A stretch of DNA of 64,000 nt from Knoxdaviesia capensis (GCA_001510575.1 LNGK01000007.1:682001-746000); one strand, 5' to 3'; positions 13,101-26,341 are shown, numbered from the stretch's first letter. A program made the numbers and translations. Notes: generated by a model from the letters alone, not told the origin.

Positions 13101-16100
13101 TCACCCACTGACCATCCATCCCCATTCTCCGGGTGGCCCCTGCACAGAGGAGCGAACACAAGTCAGCCTGCAGCCCAAGATCAACACAACCCTCCGCTTT
13201 GACAGGACACACTTCCCTGCACCTGTTTGCCTCTCCTCCGGAGATCAACTCTTCCTGGATGGTTAAGATCAGTAGCGCCTTGTTGGTATGGGCCCGTTCA
13301 GGTGAGAAAACAACGGGGAATTTCTTGGGTAAATCGGAGAGGGGAGAGGGGGACCGTGTGGTTTTCAATAGTTCGGACAGCCTCTTTTTATCTTGTTGCT
13401 TCATTCACATTCGCTAGTCCAGGAGAGGGGATAGCAGTGATTCGTTAAATCCGGGAATGGTGAATTCCCACGAGGTAAAGTGAAGGGGACCGAAGGAATA
13501 CGGGAGATAGATTCAAGATGCCCCCCTTCGAGACAGGATATCTGATGGTCACACTTGTCGCTTTGCTACAGACTCTGGCAGTTGTCAAACTTCGCTGAGA
13601 AGCAAATTACGGGTGTAACCAGCTGGCACCCAGCCGTTGGCATACACTTTTTTCCAAGTGGGAACAGTTGCCAGCGACTGTCAAGAGCGCGTTTCAAACC
13701 TCATCTCCGAACTCCTCCAGAATCCAGAGTACGTATTCGAGCAAATTCTGCATGTCCCACGTTCCTGGCCTAGACACAATTAGTTCTGAATAGTTTCATT
13801 CCTAGCTGTTGAAGAGATGAATCCTTCATTATTTTTCCCCTGGCCCTAAAATAAGCTACAAGCGTGAAGCTTTGCAATGCTCACCACATCTCCTTCGTTT
13901 TCTCTCTCTGACTTATAGCGGTTTTGTTGGTCGCATCTCGATCTATCTGGCTTCGTGGTCCGGGCGTTTCGTCACCACCGACATCCAGACGCGTTGTCTA
14001 GCCTATCCTGCTACCTGCCTACAGTGTGTACAGTACTGTACAGTAGTACATAGTACTGTCCTCTGTGCTCACAAACGTTTCCAGAGCTTGGACAAGTATC
14101 TCACCCGAAAAAGGGGCGTGCATGAGTGCGGTTTACCTCTATTTCCTGGCATCCATCGCACACAGCCCATCTCAACTTCCCCGACGCGTCCGTTCACAGC
14201 CTGGTCTGGACACTTGCGTCTTCGCCGAGTCGACTGTCTGTGCTCTGAGGGTTGTCTGACATCCAGCCAGGCAGTAGACCCCGAGCCTCTTCTCTGCCAG
14301 CTTCACAGGGGTCGGCGCAACTTCTGACCTCCCGTTTTTAGCTTGACCATATCTCCGCGTCTGGGCTCTGTTTCCTTTGCCCCCATTCGCTGTTGTTTGC
14401 TCGCTTCCGAGTCTAAGAAACCGCTTTGGCTCCTGTTTGCTTTGCAGACTAGATAGTAAGTGGAATAGGCCATTACGAAGGGAATTAATTGCCTGTCACC
14501 CGAACTCACAACGCCGAACTTACCTATCTGATACCTATAACCACCTTCTGATATCAACCAGTCTATTCCTCTTTGGCCGTTTGTCCCCTTGGTAAATGAG
14601 CCCAACGCCGATCACTGTTCAGCTTAAGTTCGGTAAACCTGTCAGTCAAATCTCGGCACACTGCCGTGGCTGATTTATATCAATGGCCTCTTTGTAAATC
14701 TTGTCCTTGTTGGCGCTTCCGGCCAAAACAACTCAGATCGAAGAGGTGTCTTGCTCCCAGTCCGGCCGTGGTGATGACAATAAAGCCGTGGTATCTATCG
14801 TCAGTACTGATGTCAGGGGCCTCAGGAATGTCCAGCTGAATGCCGGGCTCGGGTTCCCTTGATTCTGTCAACTCCCATTGCCACTTTAACCTTGACAGAC
14901 ATGCCTGTCTGTCCTTTCCCGCCCCAGCATAGCACCATAACCAGTCACATTATGCAACTGCAACTCTGTCTGTCTCACAGTGTGACACCGCCCCCAACGC
15001 CTCGTTTGTTCTTTAAAGCACTGAAATGCCAAAGTTGACAGCATACGATCGGCACAGCTAGCTTTTTTATTTCTTTTTGTCTGGCAAGTAACCCACTGTC
15101 ACACTTTCCAAGTCTTCCAATGTAGTCCATTTTCTTGGTCACTTCCACTGCTTGGCTCAGGAAACATGAGAGACCGTCCCGCTTCCAAGAACAACGGCCA
15201 CATGTCTAGAAGCCCTCTCCCTCTCCCTTTGACAGCGCGGTAGGCATTGAGAAAGACATTCAGAGCACCACCCGCACGCCAGGTTCACCGTGTGAAACAC
15301 GGCCTCCTACATCTTGAGTCTCCCACGTGTGTTGTCACACCGTCTAGTGCTCCTAGAAAAATGCAAGGCGCTGTTAGTGGCAGCAAACGACTGTATGGTG
15401 CAGCCCTAGAAATGTCGGCCGAATGTGGCGTTCTAAGAACTGACAGCACTGACATTGCGCATTTTCAGTAGTAGATCAGGGCCATAATGTGCACTGGATG
15501 TCCAATTGGGCCTTGGTATGACTACGAGTAGCACCATAAACTGATTTGGAGTCACTATCTGCGTCTTGTCTGATATCAGAGCAACTGGAGTACAAGTCGT
15601 CATCGCTTGGCTGCCACGTTATTATGCCACGTGTATTCGCTACCTATCACTTAAGTATGCAGTTTGCTGATCACTCTTCTGTCAGTTAAAGAATAGAAGA
15701 GAGTGGTAAAGAGGAGTATTCGTAGTATAGTGTAGAGAAGCGCGGAATGATCAATGGCTTTTCATGGACAAAAGTGATGTGCGGGACACGTAAAAAGTTC
15801 TCGACCATGTTTTCGAACGCAGACGTGAGACTCACGAGAATAAGAACTGAAGAGAGGAAAGCATAAGAGAAAAAAAAGAACTGAAAATACAGACAAACTA
15901 ATTAAAAAGAGCGAGAGAAAGGATGAGAATTGAGGAAGAGGGAGAAAATAGAATCCGCGAGAACACTCCTGCTTTCCTCTTTTTTTTTTTTTTTTTTTCT
16001 TTGGTTTCTTCCCACCCAAACACACCCGCTCCAACGCAACTCAGAACCCACCCAGCAAAGCCGACACGGGAAAAAAAGCAAGGCACTCAAAGGCCGCCCT

Positions 16101-16105
16101 CATTC
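10142..16105. other. Intergenic, about 6 kb, no supportable gene
   Basis: From 10142 to about 11500 the plus strand is purine-rich, i.e. a pyrimidine-rich promoter/leader for the rhodopsin-domain gene on the minus strand. A 20-bp tandem duplication lies at 11732-11771. From 12.0 to 15.7 kb the base composition is ordinary and only short open frames without recognisable domains occur. A Cys-containing 144-codon frame at 12970-13404 (minus) was looked at and not supported. A dense TACAGTA cluster occurs at about 14028-14047. The last few hundred bases are probably the 3' region of the ChAP gene and include a T run at 15980-15998. Confidence 0.45.
11732..11771. repeat. Exact 20-bp tandem duplication
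   Basis: The 20-mer beginning TCACATCACC and ending ACGAAGT is present twice head-to-tail (11732-11751, 11752-11771), followed by a 5-nt start of a third copy. It lies in the purine-rich upstream region of the rhodopsin-domain gene. Confidence 0.9.
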
Positions 16106-18611
16106 CTAGCCGTCCGTCCCACTGCTCCGGAACATGGCACATAGCGCGGCATACTGGTGCGTCAGGTCCAGCACGTTCTGCGGCAGGCTGGTGGCCTGGA
16201 TGATCGACCGCACCTTGAGCGCGCCCTCGTCCTCGATAAGGCCGCGGATCGTGCGCAGCAGCTCCGGCGAAAACTCCGAGTACCACCGGAACTGCCACGC
16301 AATCAGCCGGATCACCGCCCCCACCGTCTCGCGCGTGTTGCGCGCCTGCTCAAACACCCGCAGAATCCCCGCCAGCGCCTTCGGGCTGAACCGGATCGAC
16401 AGGCACGCCCGGTACGCCTCCACCGCCTCGTCGGTGTGCTGCAGCCGCTCCGCCAGCGATCCCAGAATCTCCCACTCCTCTGCGGATTTCCGGTAGTTCA
16501 TCGATTGCGCCCGGTACTGCCCCACCTGCGTCCGCCAGATCGTGTATACCCGCAGGTCTTCGTACAGAACCATGAACAGGCTGTCCAGCCAACGCTCGCA
16601 TAACCGCTTGTTGTTCAGTTTTGAGAGGTGGTCCTCGGGGAGGGCAGACTGTGGAGGGAGATACAGTTGGTAAGTTGGATTTTAACGAGAGCAGGGAAGA
16701 GAGAGAAAGGAAATACAGAAACACTCACATTCTCGGCATCGGTCTTGACTTCCTGCGGGTCAATGGTGTTAGAAGGCTTCTCAACCTCGGCCGCAGCGTG
16801 TCCGTTGCCATTCAGTCCCGACTCTCCGCTCGGCGACGACTCCTCACTCTCTTCGTTGTCGTCCGAATCATCCGAGGAGCGGTTCGCACCGCTGGGCGAT
16901 CCACGCAGCACGTCGGTACTGGGGTTGCGCGCCGCCGGGGTCTGTACAGCAGGGTCCTTCTCCGACCGGTACTCGTCCTCCATAACGAACACGTTGCTCC
17001 GGATCTTCAGCAGCTGGTCCCAGCCGATCTTCGCCGTCATTTCCGTCAGGATCTTGTAGGCCTCCTTGAACGTGCCCTTGTACGAAGCCGCGCGCATGTT
17101 GAGCAGGCTGGGGTCGACCATATCGGCGTACTTAGACTCGGTCTCGCTATCAATCTCGTCCAATCGCGTCTCCGACAGGATCGGCAGGAACACATCCTTG
17201 GGCTCGGGCATCAGCGGCGCATCCTTGTCCTGGTACGTGAACATCGGGCACGAGTTGAGAATGGCCAGCGCATGCTCCCAGTCCTGCAGCGCGACGTACA
17301 CCTGGGCCAACCGCGCCCATGTGCTGAACTCGCTGGGGGCGGCCACGGTGCTGCGGTCGGCGCAGGCCAGCGCCATCTGAAGACGGTCCTGGCGCAACTC
17401 GGGTGTCTCGGCAGTCTGGGCCTTCTTCATGAGGAAATCGGCCTGCGTGTCCAGCATGCTATAGTCCATCGGCGACTCTTTTAGAGCCTGGTGCAGCACA
17501 CGCACGCCCTGAACCTCCTCATTGCCCATAATCAGAATCTTTGCCAGCAGCGAGGCAACCTCGACATTTTGCGTGCGCAGCTTCTCAAACAGGTTGATTC
17601 CCGAGGTGTATCTGCCGGTGGTCTGAAAGTACTTCAGGAGGCCGGTGGTGAGGTGGTTGGACACGTTGTTTGGCACCTGAACCACGGCATCGGAACCCAG
17701 TTGCCAGCCCTTGAAAAACAGCTGCTCAGCGGCATGGAGAAACTTATGCTCCGTCTCGGTGTTGGTAACAGGATTGAATCGCCGGACTCCCATAATACGT
17801 CTAGTAATTTCGCCGGTTCCGTCATCCGCGTACGAGTAGGCGCGCAGAACGCTGCACAGGTAGGTCTCTAGCCACAGGTCTTCGGTAGCCCCGTGCTTCT
17901 CACCGCGCTCGTCGACACAGTAGCTCTCGACCGATCCGGGGATTCGCACATGCACGCGCATGTCAAGGCGTGAGAAGGCGTTGTAGCAGCTGCAAGTTAG
18001 GAGAAAAAAGGCGCAAAGGTTAGATTCTGCCCCCTTTTGGGTTCCCACGGCGTCACCGCCCCAGAAACATCGTGATCCGGCTTAGCGTACCAGTAAAGAC
18101 CCTCCACAATCTTTGTTTGTGCCGGAGTACCCGACTCCTTGTAGGTCAGAGTATTGATATAGGCCGCGAGACTCGCCGACGAGGAAGCATCTACTCCGGT
18201 AACATGGTGGTAAATTCCAACCTGTTTTTTGCGTATCCGTGTCCACGTCATCCAGGGAGGCGGAGGGATCCACCAGTCAGTATCACAACAACACAAGCAT
18301 CAGGTCCAGCTGAGAGAGAACCACCACTCGGAATCGAGACTGACCTGTTTTCCGGGGTTACGGATGCCCTGGCGCACAAGATGCACCAGATCCGGGGGGC
18401 CGAGTTCGCGCAGGCCCGACAGGGACTCGGTTCGCGCGTCAATTGACTCGTGAAGGATATCCTCGGTCAACCTAAAGGCCAGACGTCTTAGTAAGCTTGT
18501 CTTCCACGATATGCACCCTCACACGGCCATATTACACGGTCCAATTCGTCCGGGAAGAGGGAACTGTTTAGGGAGGTCTTGTTCGTACTCGGGGACAGCC
18601 GGCGCCACCAT
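16106..18611 (-). CDS. bud7: Exomer ChAP subunit, Bch1/Bud7/Chs6 family (5 exons, 730 aa)
   Basis: A ChAP (Chs5-Arf1-binding) protein of the exomer coat. In yeast, exomer carries selected cargo such as chitin synthase Chs3 from the trans-Golgi network to the cell surface. The exons are 18523-18611, 18345-18471, 18049-18221, 16729-17989 and 16106-16648. Family blocks in order are LGPPDLVHLVRQG, GIYHHVTGVDASS, GTPAQTKIVEGLYWYAKPD, CYNAFSRLDMRVHVRIPG, then a TPR-rich core (NLFEKLRTQNVEVASLLAKI, TWARLAQVYVALQDWEHALA). The C-terminal block starts LCERWLDSLFMVLYEDLRVY and ends TFRSSG-like as AMFRSSGTDG. An acidic/serine-rich linker (SSDDSDDNEESEESS) precedes the last intron. The 730-aa length fits the family (about 725-750). 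The start has a perfect GCCACCATGG context. The donor of intron 1 could be 18522 (GTGAGG, chosen) or 11 nt earlier in the transcript. Which of the yeast paralogues it matches cannot be told; filamentous ascomycetes usually have one. Confidence 0.92.
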
Positions 18612-19649
18612 GGTGGCTTTTCAGGTTCCTGCCGCGATGGGAGGAAGCTTCGGTGACTTATGGAAAGTTTCGGCAGTTGGAGGATGATGTCGATCAAGGA
18701 AAGAAGGCCGGTTCGCTCGCAGATTCAGAACAAGCGCGCGGTCGGCGTCTATCTCTGGTCAATTGGAATGAAACAGTAGTCCATGTAGCTCGAAGGATGG
18801 TGTGTGGGGTCAGAGAAAATGCGGCTCTGCAAGAATCAGAATCAATCACCAGTCGATCAGTGACAGATCAACACCAGCAATGCAATCGTCCAGATAAGGA
18901 TGATGGCGAAAGTGGTGATGGTGATAGTGGCTTCAGGCACTGCTAGTCTTGAGGGATTCAATAGGGGATAAATGATGATGAAGATGGAAACACGGGAATA
19001 TAAGAAGCCACATGTACCAGGCGTTTGCCGGGGTGGATCTGAAGACTTGTCGCTCTCGACTGCTAAAGAGAATTGTTCGTAGCTGTTCTCCTAATAAGAG
19101 AATGATGTGCAAAGGTGCACGGGCCACTCCTCATTGAGGTCGTTCTCAATACCTTTTTCGGGTGCCTGGATCAGCCACAAAAGTTGTGGACGCCACACTT
19201 ACGCCACCTGAGAGTTCTGGTTTTGACCCTTAAGGGACCTCTAGCACTCTTTAATTGAGTTTTACAGCACATAACCCCCTATATATGCTGCTCTTCTCAT
19301 TAAATACCACCTAAAGCACTGCTATATAGATCCATTGGCTATAAGCCTTGAATCGCGTCTGATCGCGCCTGCTAAGGTCGGCTCTTTGTCAGGCCGTCAC
19401 TTTTTTTCTATCCCAAGGCATCATCATCACCAAACCAACATCGTCTCATCTAGCCTTCTTCAAATTAAATTCTCTCGTCACTCTTTTTTGTTATACCTGC
19501 AGTATCTCCATCTTCAATCTCGATCTCCTTTTAATCTATCATCAGTCTTTTTTTTTATATGAGAATGGGTTTCTGTTCCATCTTCAGTTAGCTGTAGTCT
19601 CTTGCGAGAGACCAGGGCTTCTGATTTTTCTGTCATTCAATCAATCACC
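18612..19649. promoter_or_regulatory. Divergent promoter between the ChAP gene and hir3
   Basis: A 1,038-bp region separates two start codons pointing away from each other, so it must hold both promoters. On the hir3 side there is a TATA-like TATATAT at 19280-19286 and a pyrimidine-rich leader from about 19390 to 19550 with a long T run at 19548-19556. The segment nearest the ChAP start is short and its leader strand begins directly at 18612. No other gene is seen. Confidence 0.7.
19559..19591 (+). promoter_or_regulatory. Upstream ORF in the hir3 leader (10 codons)
   Basis: ATG AGA ATG ... TAG encodes a 10-residue peptide and ends 58 nt before the hir3 start codon. It contains two in-frame ATGs and lies downstream of the pyrimidine-rich stretch where transcription probably begins. 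If transcribed, it could lower hir3 translation. The transcription start is not proven by sequence. Confidence 0.4.
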
Positions 19650-22600
19650 ATGGTAAAAAAGTCCATCTAGAGTTTTCTGCTTCGGTGATCGCGCTTCTGT
19701 ACTGACTTTCCCGCTTCCCGTATCCAGCCTGCCTTCCAAGCTATCAATGTCGAACTGGAAGAGAACGTCGACGATGAAGTCGACCGAACCCGAGAGCTTC
19801 ATGTCAGTACCCCACGTGCAATGTCGTTGGCGCGGCTGGCGTGTGTCCGTCTCAACTAACCAGGCGCGTATGCTCTATACAGATCGATGAAGCCCTCAAA
19901 CTCTATCAGTCCGCTCTGAAGCTTCATGCGAACGGCCCCAAGTTCTATCCTGACGCCGCTGCTGCCTACGACGCCCTCTTCGAATCCGAAATCTTCAAGT
20001 ATCCCGAAGCTTCCACCGAGTTTGAACGCGCCGAAAAGCACCCGGAAAACCAACACCCATTCGCTTTCGTTCTCGAGCTCGAAGCCACCGACCTCACCAA
20101 CTCTACAAGCAGTACCCTCCCGCAAGCCATCTACCTGGCCCACAAGAACCGTGGCCAGTTCTTCCTCGATCAAATCCGTCATGATGCCTCCGAGAGCCCA
20201 CTGTCCACCGAAGACTTCTACAGTCAACCCGACGTTATCGCTCGCGCCCGCCATGCGCTTGCCGACTTCAACGCTGCGCTTGACCGCGACCCTTCCGATG
20301 CCGAGTTGTGGCGAAAGACTGCCCGCCTTGCCAGTTTTCTTAGAAGTTACCGCACCAGCAGATACTGTCTTGAAGCCGCAATCGAGCTCGATGACGACCC
20401 AGCTGTGCTAGAGGTCGACCCGCCGTCTCTCTCCGAAACTCTGGCTGGTGAGCAACTCAAGCAGCAGCTCACCGATCTTGACGATGAACTCTCTCTCACT
20501 CACCCCATGCTGGCTCCGTGGGTCAATCGCCGCGTGCCTGCCTTGATCCGCCGCTTTATCGATCCCATCCCTTTCCTCCCCAAGTCCATAACGGCCGCAC
20601 GGCCCGAAAAAGCTGCTTCTCCTTCGCCGCTAAATCTCGAATTTGAAGAGGCTTCGTGGTCTGGTTTGGGCGAGGCGCTTGTTGAGTCTCGAGAAAACAA
20701 CGGCGAACCTGCAGACAGAATACATCTTACCTGTACCGATTCTGACTACCCTTCCGAGGACGACGGCGACGATGACGAAGAGGATGAGGCCGATGACGAT
20801 GACGATGAAGCCGAAAATGTCGAGGTCAACGTGGAGGTTATTGATGATGTTGAGATGGCAAATGGCCACAACAACACAGATACCGTCGACGCTTCCGCAA
20901 CCGAAACGGTTCCGTTGAAAGACCCGGGACCTGGTGCGGCCGACCCCCAACCGTCAGACAACGTTAAAGCTACCACAGAACCGGCCGATGACTCAACCCA
21001 GAAGGACAAAGACGCAGCAGATACGAAGCTTGACGCCACTCGCAAACGATCGCAGTCGGCTGCTGGGATTGCGGAAGGGGAGGACGGAACCCCGCCCGGA
21101 GTGGAAAAGAGAAGCAAGCGAACCCGACGACGGGACACTGCTCCTGAAGAGAGAGTCGACCCCAGTACTCTACACGCCGCTCAACTTGCGCCATACCAGG
21201 CTGCAGACTCAAACCTCTTCAAAGCCACCAAAGATATCCTCGAGAATATCGCAGTCGCCGACAATGACCTGTACGATCGTCTTTCAGAGATTCTGGATAT
21301 GAGCACATCAGAGGATCGCATGCCCAAGCAAGGCAATCTTGCCGCCCAGGATCTACGGGCTGCCGTGTCCACCTTCAAGGAGGCCAACGCAAAGATCCTA
21401 ACCAGCAAGAAGGAGTCGGCCCCTCTAAGCTTCTCCTCATTTCTGGAGCACGCTAAGTCCGACTCCCATGAGCGATCCCGGGTGCCGGACTTTGACGAGC
21501 TGCGTGGCCTCCGCAAATTCATCACCAAAGTCAACGAGTCGTGGATGCCCGTCCAAGATGTTGTGTTTGAGTGGGTCAAGTGCATCGCCCCCAGCTATCT
21601 CAACTCAAAGTGGCCCGAAGAGATGGTGGACACTGTCCAGGATCTTCTCACCAACTATGACAGTGTCCTACATGACCGGCTGGCCAAAGCAGCCGAAGCC
21701 ATGATTCGGGAGAGTGTGACAGGCCCAACACGAGCCAAACTGGAGAAGCTGGCCGAGATGATTTTGGAGATCTGGGTCGACATTTATGAGAAAGACCTTG
21801 CTAATCCGGATGATGACACCGAGAAAGCCGCCCACGTTCTGGCCAAGGAAAGTCTTCATCGGTGGTTCAGCCTTGTCTTCCAGCTGCGCCAATCAAGCTC
21901 GGAACGCCCCAGTGCTCCTATCTGCATCCGCTTTCTCTGGACAACGGTCTATGCGTCCACGATTATCGAGAGTGGCTCTCGCGACCACATGCTGCTGTAC
22001 TGGACTAGCCTGCGCGACTTTCTGGCAGAAAACAAGTGCAATCCCATCACTCTGCCCAACAACAGAGTCCTTCCGCAAATCTCCGCGTCGGCCGCCCAAC
22101 GCGAAATCTCCAAGCTCAACACTCTTGACTTCTTCATGGGCCTGTTCCAGGAGGACCAGAAGGACCCCGTAGTCATCATTGACAATCTAGAGCCGGTTCT
22201 GAACCCGTCATCTGTGGTTGTGTCGGTGCCTCCTCTGTTGGAGCAACCCCGGCGGAAGCCCAAGAAGATGCCCATCACGGAATGTCCCAGCAAACGACTA
22301 GATGACCTATGGACCTTCATAAGACATAGCTCCACGGAACTCCGGCTGTATCTGTGGAACAAACTGGGTGAGGCTTACGCTGCGCTCAGTTATGCTACAA
22401 AGCAATTCTCGTGTCTGCTGCGGAGTATCGAGATGGTGGTCAATGATCTATCTTCAGAGACATATCTCAAGGCGCCAGATGACGCCCGCCCGGCAATGCT
22501 CATGCGGCAACTGAAGTTCCTGGATGAGCTTTTGATACAGGCACTGTTACTGGCTGTCAACGATGTGTCGGCGTTCGACATCCTTGACGACGAACATCTG

Positions 22601-25600
22601 CGATCGTCCACCATAGCTCTAGCCAAACTAGCCGCTCTTCTCCATGTTTCAGCGCTCTACGAGGACGAGGTCCGGATCGGCATGACCAATCCGCCGTCGA
22701 CCGGAACCACGTACACAACGCTTCTCAACAAGATCCGCGAGATGCAGGTTCGCACATGGTGTCTGCTGTACTGCTCCCTGAAAGTCGGCATCAACGGCCG
22801 GAAGTCGGTGTTTCCTAACCCGGAAAATGACCTCGTCAACTACCTCTCAGGTGTACACCAGGTTCTCGGCCTTCGCAAATACTGCAAGTGCTCGAACAAA
22901 ATCTTCCTCAAGATGATGCGCGCTGAGTTGATGCGGATGAAGGAGATTGAAAACTGGGAAGACTACCTTGGCCAGGTGCTCTACGATCTTCATGGAATCA
23001 AGCTGGGCGTGGGCGTGTGGGAAGTGCAAGACCATGGATGTCCTCCAGAGAAGCTTGAAGTGAGAAATGCAATGCAACTCGTGGAACGTGTCACTATCCT
23101 TGCGGGCCGCATGTCGATGAAGGACCTACTGAAATCAGACCTGAAGATGGCCATTGAAAACATCCAACGGGCCATTGGCCAGGCCAAGTCGACTCCCCAG
23201 ATGATCCACAACTTCCGGAATCTCAACGAGTACCTAAAGAAGCCGATCCATCCCTTACGACTCTACCAAGCACTCAACGGCACTGTCACTCTCGATGCCG
23301 TCGCTGTGAACACCACCGAGGCGCAGCTGGCCAATCACGGCTGGTTCTTTCTCCTAGGCATGATCGCCTTGACAAAATTCAAATCGTTGGAGTTGAACCG
23401 ACGCCAGACACCCGGCGCTACTGACGATTTGCGTCTCGCCACCACGTTCCTCCGAGTTCAGCTACAGTTTATCCCCGACAACTGGGAAGCATGGTTCCGG
23501 CTAGCTGAGTGTTTTGACTATGAATTGGACGAGGCCGTGCTTTGGACTGCCGACAAGATGAACAAAGACCGAGCCGAACTGGTGAAGCTTCAGCGCAGCG
23601 CTATCCACTGCTACACACTGGCCCTGGGCAACTCGTGGAACGCGGACCTGACGCCAGGAGATGAGAGCGATTCGGGGAGCAGCGTGGCCAACTACAACAG
23701 CAACAGCACCGAGGATGCACTCTACGAACTCTACCACAGCTTTGCCATGCGCCTATACTCGTCCAGTCGCGATCCATTCTCCATGGAGGCCTTCCGGCAC
23801 GCTGACCACAAGCGCTTCTTCATAGAGACGGAGCAGTTTGGCACGTATCAAAAGCAGGCTCACTACGAAATGACGGACTACAAGGTGTGGAAGCTGGCGG
23901 CGCGCATTTTCCTCAAAGCCATCAATCTGCGGCCGCGAGATTGGAAGAGCCACTACATGTACGCCAAGTGCCTGTGGAAGATGTTCCAGAAGGAGGACGA
24001 CGCCTTAGATCCGAAAGAGGTGGCCACACGGCCAACCGTAACATCGCTCCTCCGGGCGCTAGAACGGAGTATCAAGGTGGCCTTCTCGGCCTCCAAGTCT
24101 TCGCGCAGCTCCCCAGTGCTTGAGCCGCACTACAAGATTGTGACGATCGTCACGAAACTCGTGGCGCGTGGAGACATGTCGGCATCAGCCGGAGCGCGCA
24201 TTCTATCTCGTCAACCGTTTGGCATTCCGCTGAATAAGAACAGGAAGAAGAAGAAGAAGATCAAGCGCGAGGACGGCAAAGAAAGCGGCAACAGCGACTC
24301 CGGAGACGACGATGCCGATGATTCGAAGACCGATAGCAGCAGCGTCTACGAAACAGCAGACCCGGGCAACAGCAGTGATGTACAGAAGGGTGATGATGAG
24401 GAAGGCGAAACGGCCGACAATGCGGTCCGTCAACAGCGATCCCGCTCAACCTCCAAGCCACCGATCAACGGAGATGATATTGCCATGGGCGATGATGGAG
24501 ACGAATCCGAGGAACTGTTTAAGGACCAGGGCGACTGGGAAGAGTACATCATCCGAAGCCTGCGGCAGTTGCGCGACAAGGACCGCAGCAACTGGCACCA
24601 CCGCATTATGGTCCGGCACGCACGCATGCTGTTTGACGAGAATGGCGAATCCGACCTGCTGCAAGCCAGAGCCGCGTTCAACGTGCTGCGCGAATCGATG
24701 TTCACTAAAACCATGGCTATGAGTGTGTGGAAGTGCGATTCGGAGCGGCCAGGTCGCCACTACGTGTACCAAGAGGAGTACACGCGTCTGATGGTGAAGC
24801 TTCTGCTGGTGTTGAACGACCGCGTCAATCTGGAGGTGCTGTTGAAGCGCATCCGCAAGAAGGGCATGGATTTCTACCGCTTCAACGACCTGTGGCAGAC
24901 TACCTGTGTGGCGTACCTCCAGGTGCTGCGGCAGACATACGCCGTGCCGCCGGCCACGGAGGACATCTTCAAGAATGTCCACCCCGACGACTTTGACAAC
25001 GCGTCCGACCGCATGCTCCAGTGGGCCGATACCAACCCGGCCGAGTCACAGCCGCTACGGTGCATGGCGGAGGCGTTCGAGCTAAAGAAGCTGAATTCCA
25101 GTTTGATGAAGGCTGGGTCTATCGACGATGTCATCAGCGACAGCTACGCGAAGCTGTATCCGAAGTTTGCAGCCGAGGTGCGGGCCAGCAAGGAAGCGGC
25201 AGCCAATGGCAGTGATGATCAGGCCATGGCCGAAGCACCACCGCCAGCAGCTGCTGCACTGCCCGCATCTGACGATGCTGATAAGAGTGACAGCACCATC
25301 AAAGACACCAAGGACGACGAGGATACAGTGATGGACGACGCGCCCACGGCGGCACCCACCCCGTCGCGGCCGTCAACACCAGTCAACGCACGCGTCAAGG
25401 AGACGCTGCCATCCCTCCTCAGCGCGCCTGACGACGTGCTAGAGAGTCGACCCGCCACGCCGACTCCGGCATCCGGCGCTGACGGCGTGCTCAAGCAGCG
25501 CAAGATCGGCGTCCGGCGGCCGGATATTGTGCGCCGGGCTGAGCTAGTGGTGCTTCGGGCGGCCGAGGCGGCCAAGAACGCGGCGGCCGCCACCAGCGGT

Positions 25601-26341
25601 GCAGCCACCACCACGACGGCCGCGGCAGCCGCTGCCACGACGACCACCACGTCCCGGCGCCGCGTTGGCTCGGTGTCTGGCACGCGCGCCGACGACACCA
25701 ACGGTGCCGACGCGCCGCCGCCCCTCGGCCGCTCGGCGAGCAGCCGGCGGTCCTCGGTCAAGGTTGTGGGCGGTAGCGGCGCGGTGGTGACGCGGGAGCG
25801 CAGCCACGCGCACGATGGCGACGTGGAGATGAAGGACGACGACGACGATGATGACGACGAAGATGAAGAGGGCGAGGACAGCGGGGCCGAGGAGGACGAC
25901 GAGGCCGCGGAAGACGCCGATGACGAGGGTGACGAGGGCGAGACCAAGGCGGCGACGAGCTCCGGGGCTGGTCCGGCTGTGGACGACAGCGATGATAGTG
26001 ATCTCAGCGACGTGCCTGCGGACTACGATGAGGAGGTGTCCGCCGACCTTGATGACGAGGAGGAAGAAGACGAGGAGGAGGAGGAGGAGGAGCAGGAGGA
26101 GGAGGAAGAAGAGGAGGGTGGAGGCGACGAAGACGAGGAAGAAGAAGAGGGCGAAGAGGAGGAAGGGGAAGAAGAGGAGGAAGGCGCCGACGAAGATGCC
26201 GCTACCGGCCCGGCTCCGGAGGACACTCCCCCGGCTCCGGGGCCGGCCGGCGTGCGGCCGACGTCCCTCATGTTCCCTAATCTCCGGAGAGCCCGCGGCA
26301 GCGCAACCCCTGGCGAAGACACCGCCGACTCGCGCTCCTAG
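19650..26341 (+). CDS. hir3: Histone transcription regulator 3 homologue, Hir3/CABIN1 family (3 exons, 2178 aa)
   Basis: Hir3 is the large scaffold of the HIR complex, which deposits H3-H4 independently of replication and represses histone genes; the animal counterpart is CABIN1. The exons are 19650-19652 (only ATG), 19728-19802 and 19883-26341. The spliced N-terminus (MPAFQAINVELEENVDDEVD, then an LKLYQSALKLH block) matches the fungal Hir3 start, which supports the isolated start codon. TPR-like helices occur near residues 30-200 and 1190-1450 (WFRLAECFDYELDEAVLWTAD). The block MSVWKCDSERPGRHYVYQEE is also present in yeast Hir3. Acidic tracts lie near residues 317-345, 2005-2050 and 2076-2132. 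A basic KKKKKIKR near residue 1478 is a likely nuclear signal. At 2178 aa it is longer than yeast Hir3 (about 1650), mainly through disordered acidic and Ala/Thr-rich segments. Its promoter is shared with the exomer gene. Confidence 0.93.
26055..26190 (+). repeat. Purine-only coding repeat (GAG/GAA) in hir3
   Basis: Within the last hir3 exon this stretch is almost purely purine on the coding strand and encodes a nearly continuous Glu/Asp run with a short Gly break. It is a coding trinucleotide repeat, so length variation between strains is likely. Confidence 0.8.

Noticed and set aside
12970..13404. Cys-containing 144-codon minus-strand frame
   Set aside because: The cysteine spacing fits no known family and there is no leader or signal peptide.
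18523..18550. Alternative intron-1 donor GTGTAA in the ChAP gene
   Set aside because: It keeps the frame, but GTGAGG 11 nt downstream is a better donor and gives a normal 51-nt intron.
25219..26322. Long serine-rich minus-strand frames opposite hir3
   Set aside because: They are the complement of the GAG/GAC acidic repeats; antisense of Glu/Asp codons gives Ser/Leu runs without stops.
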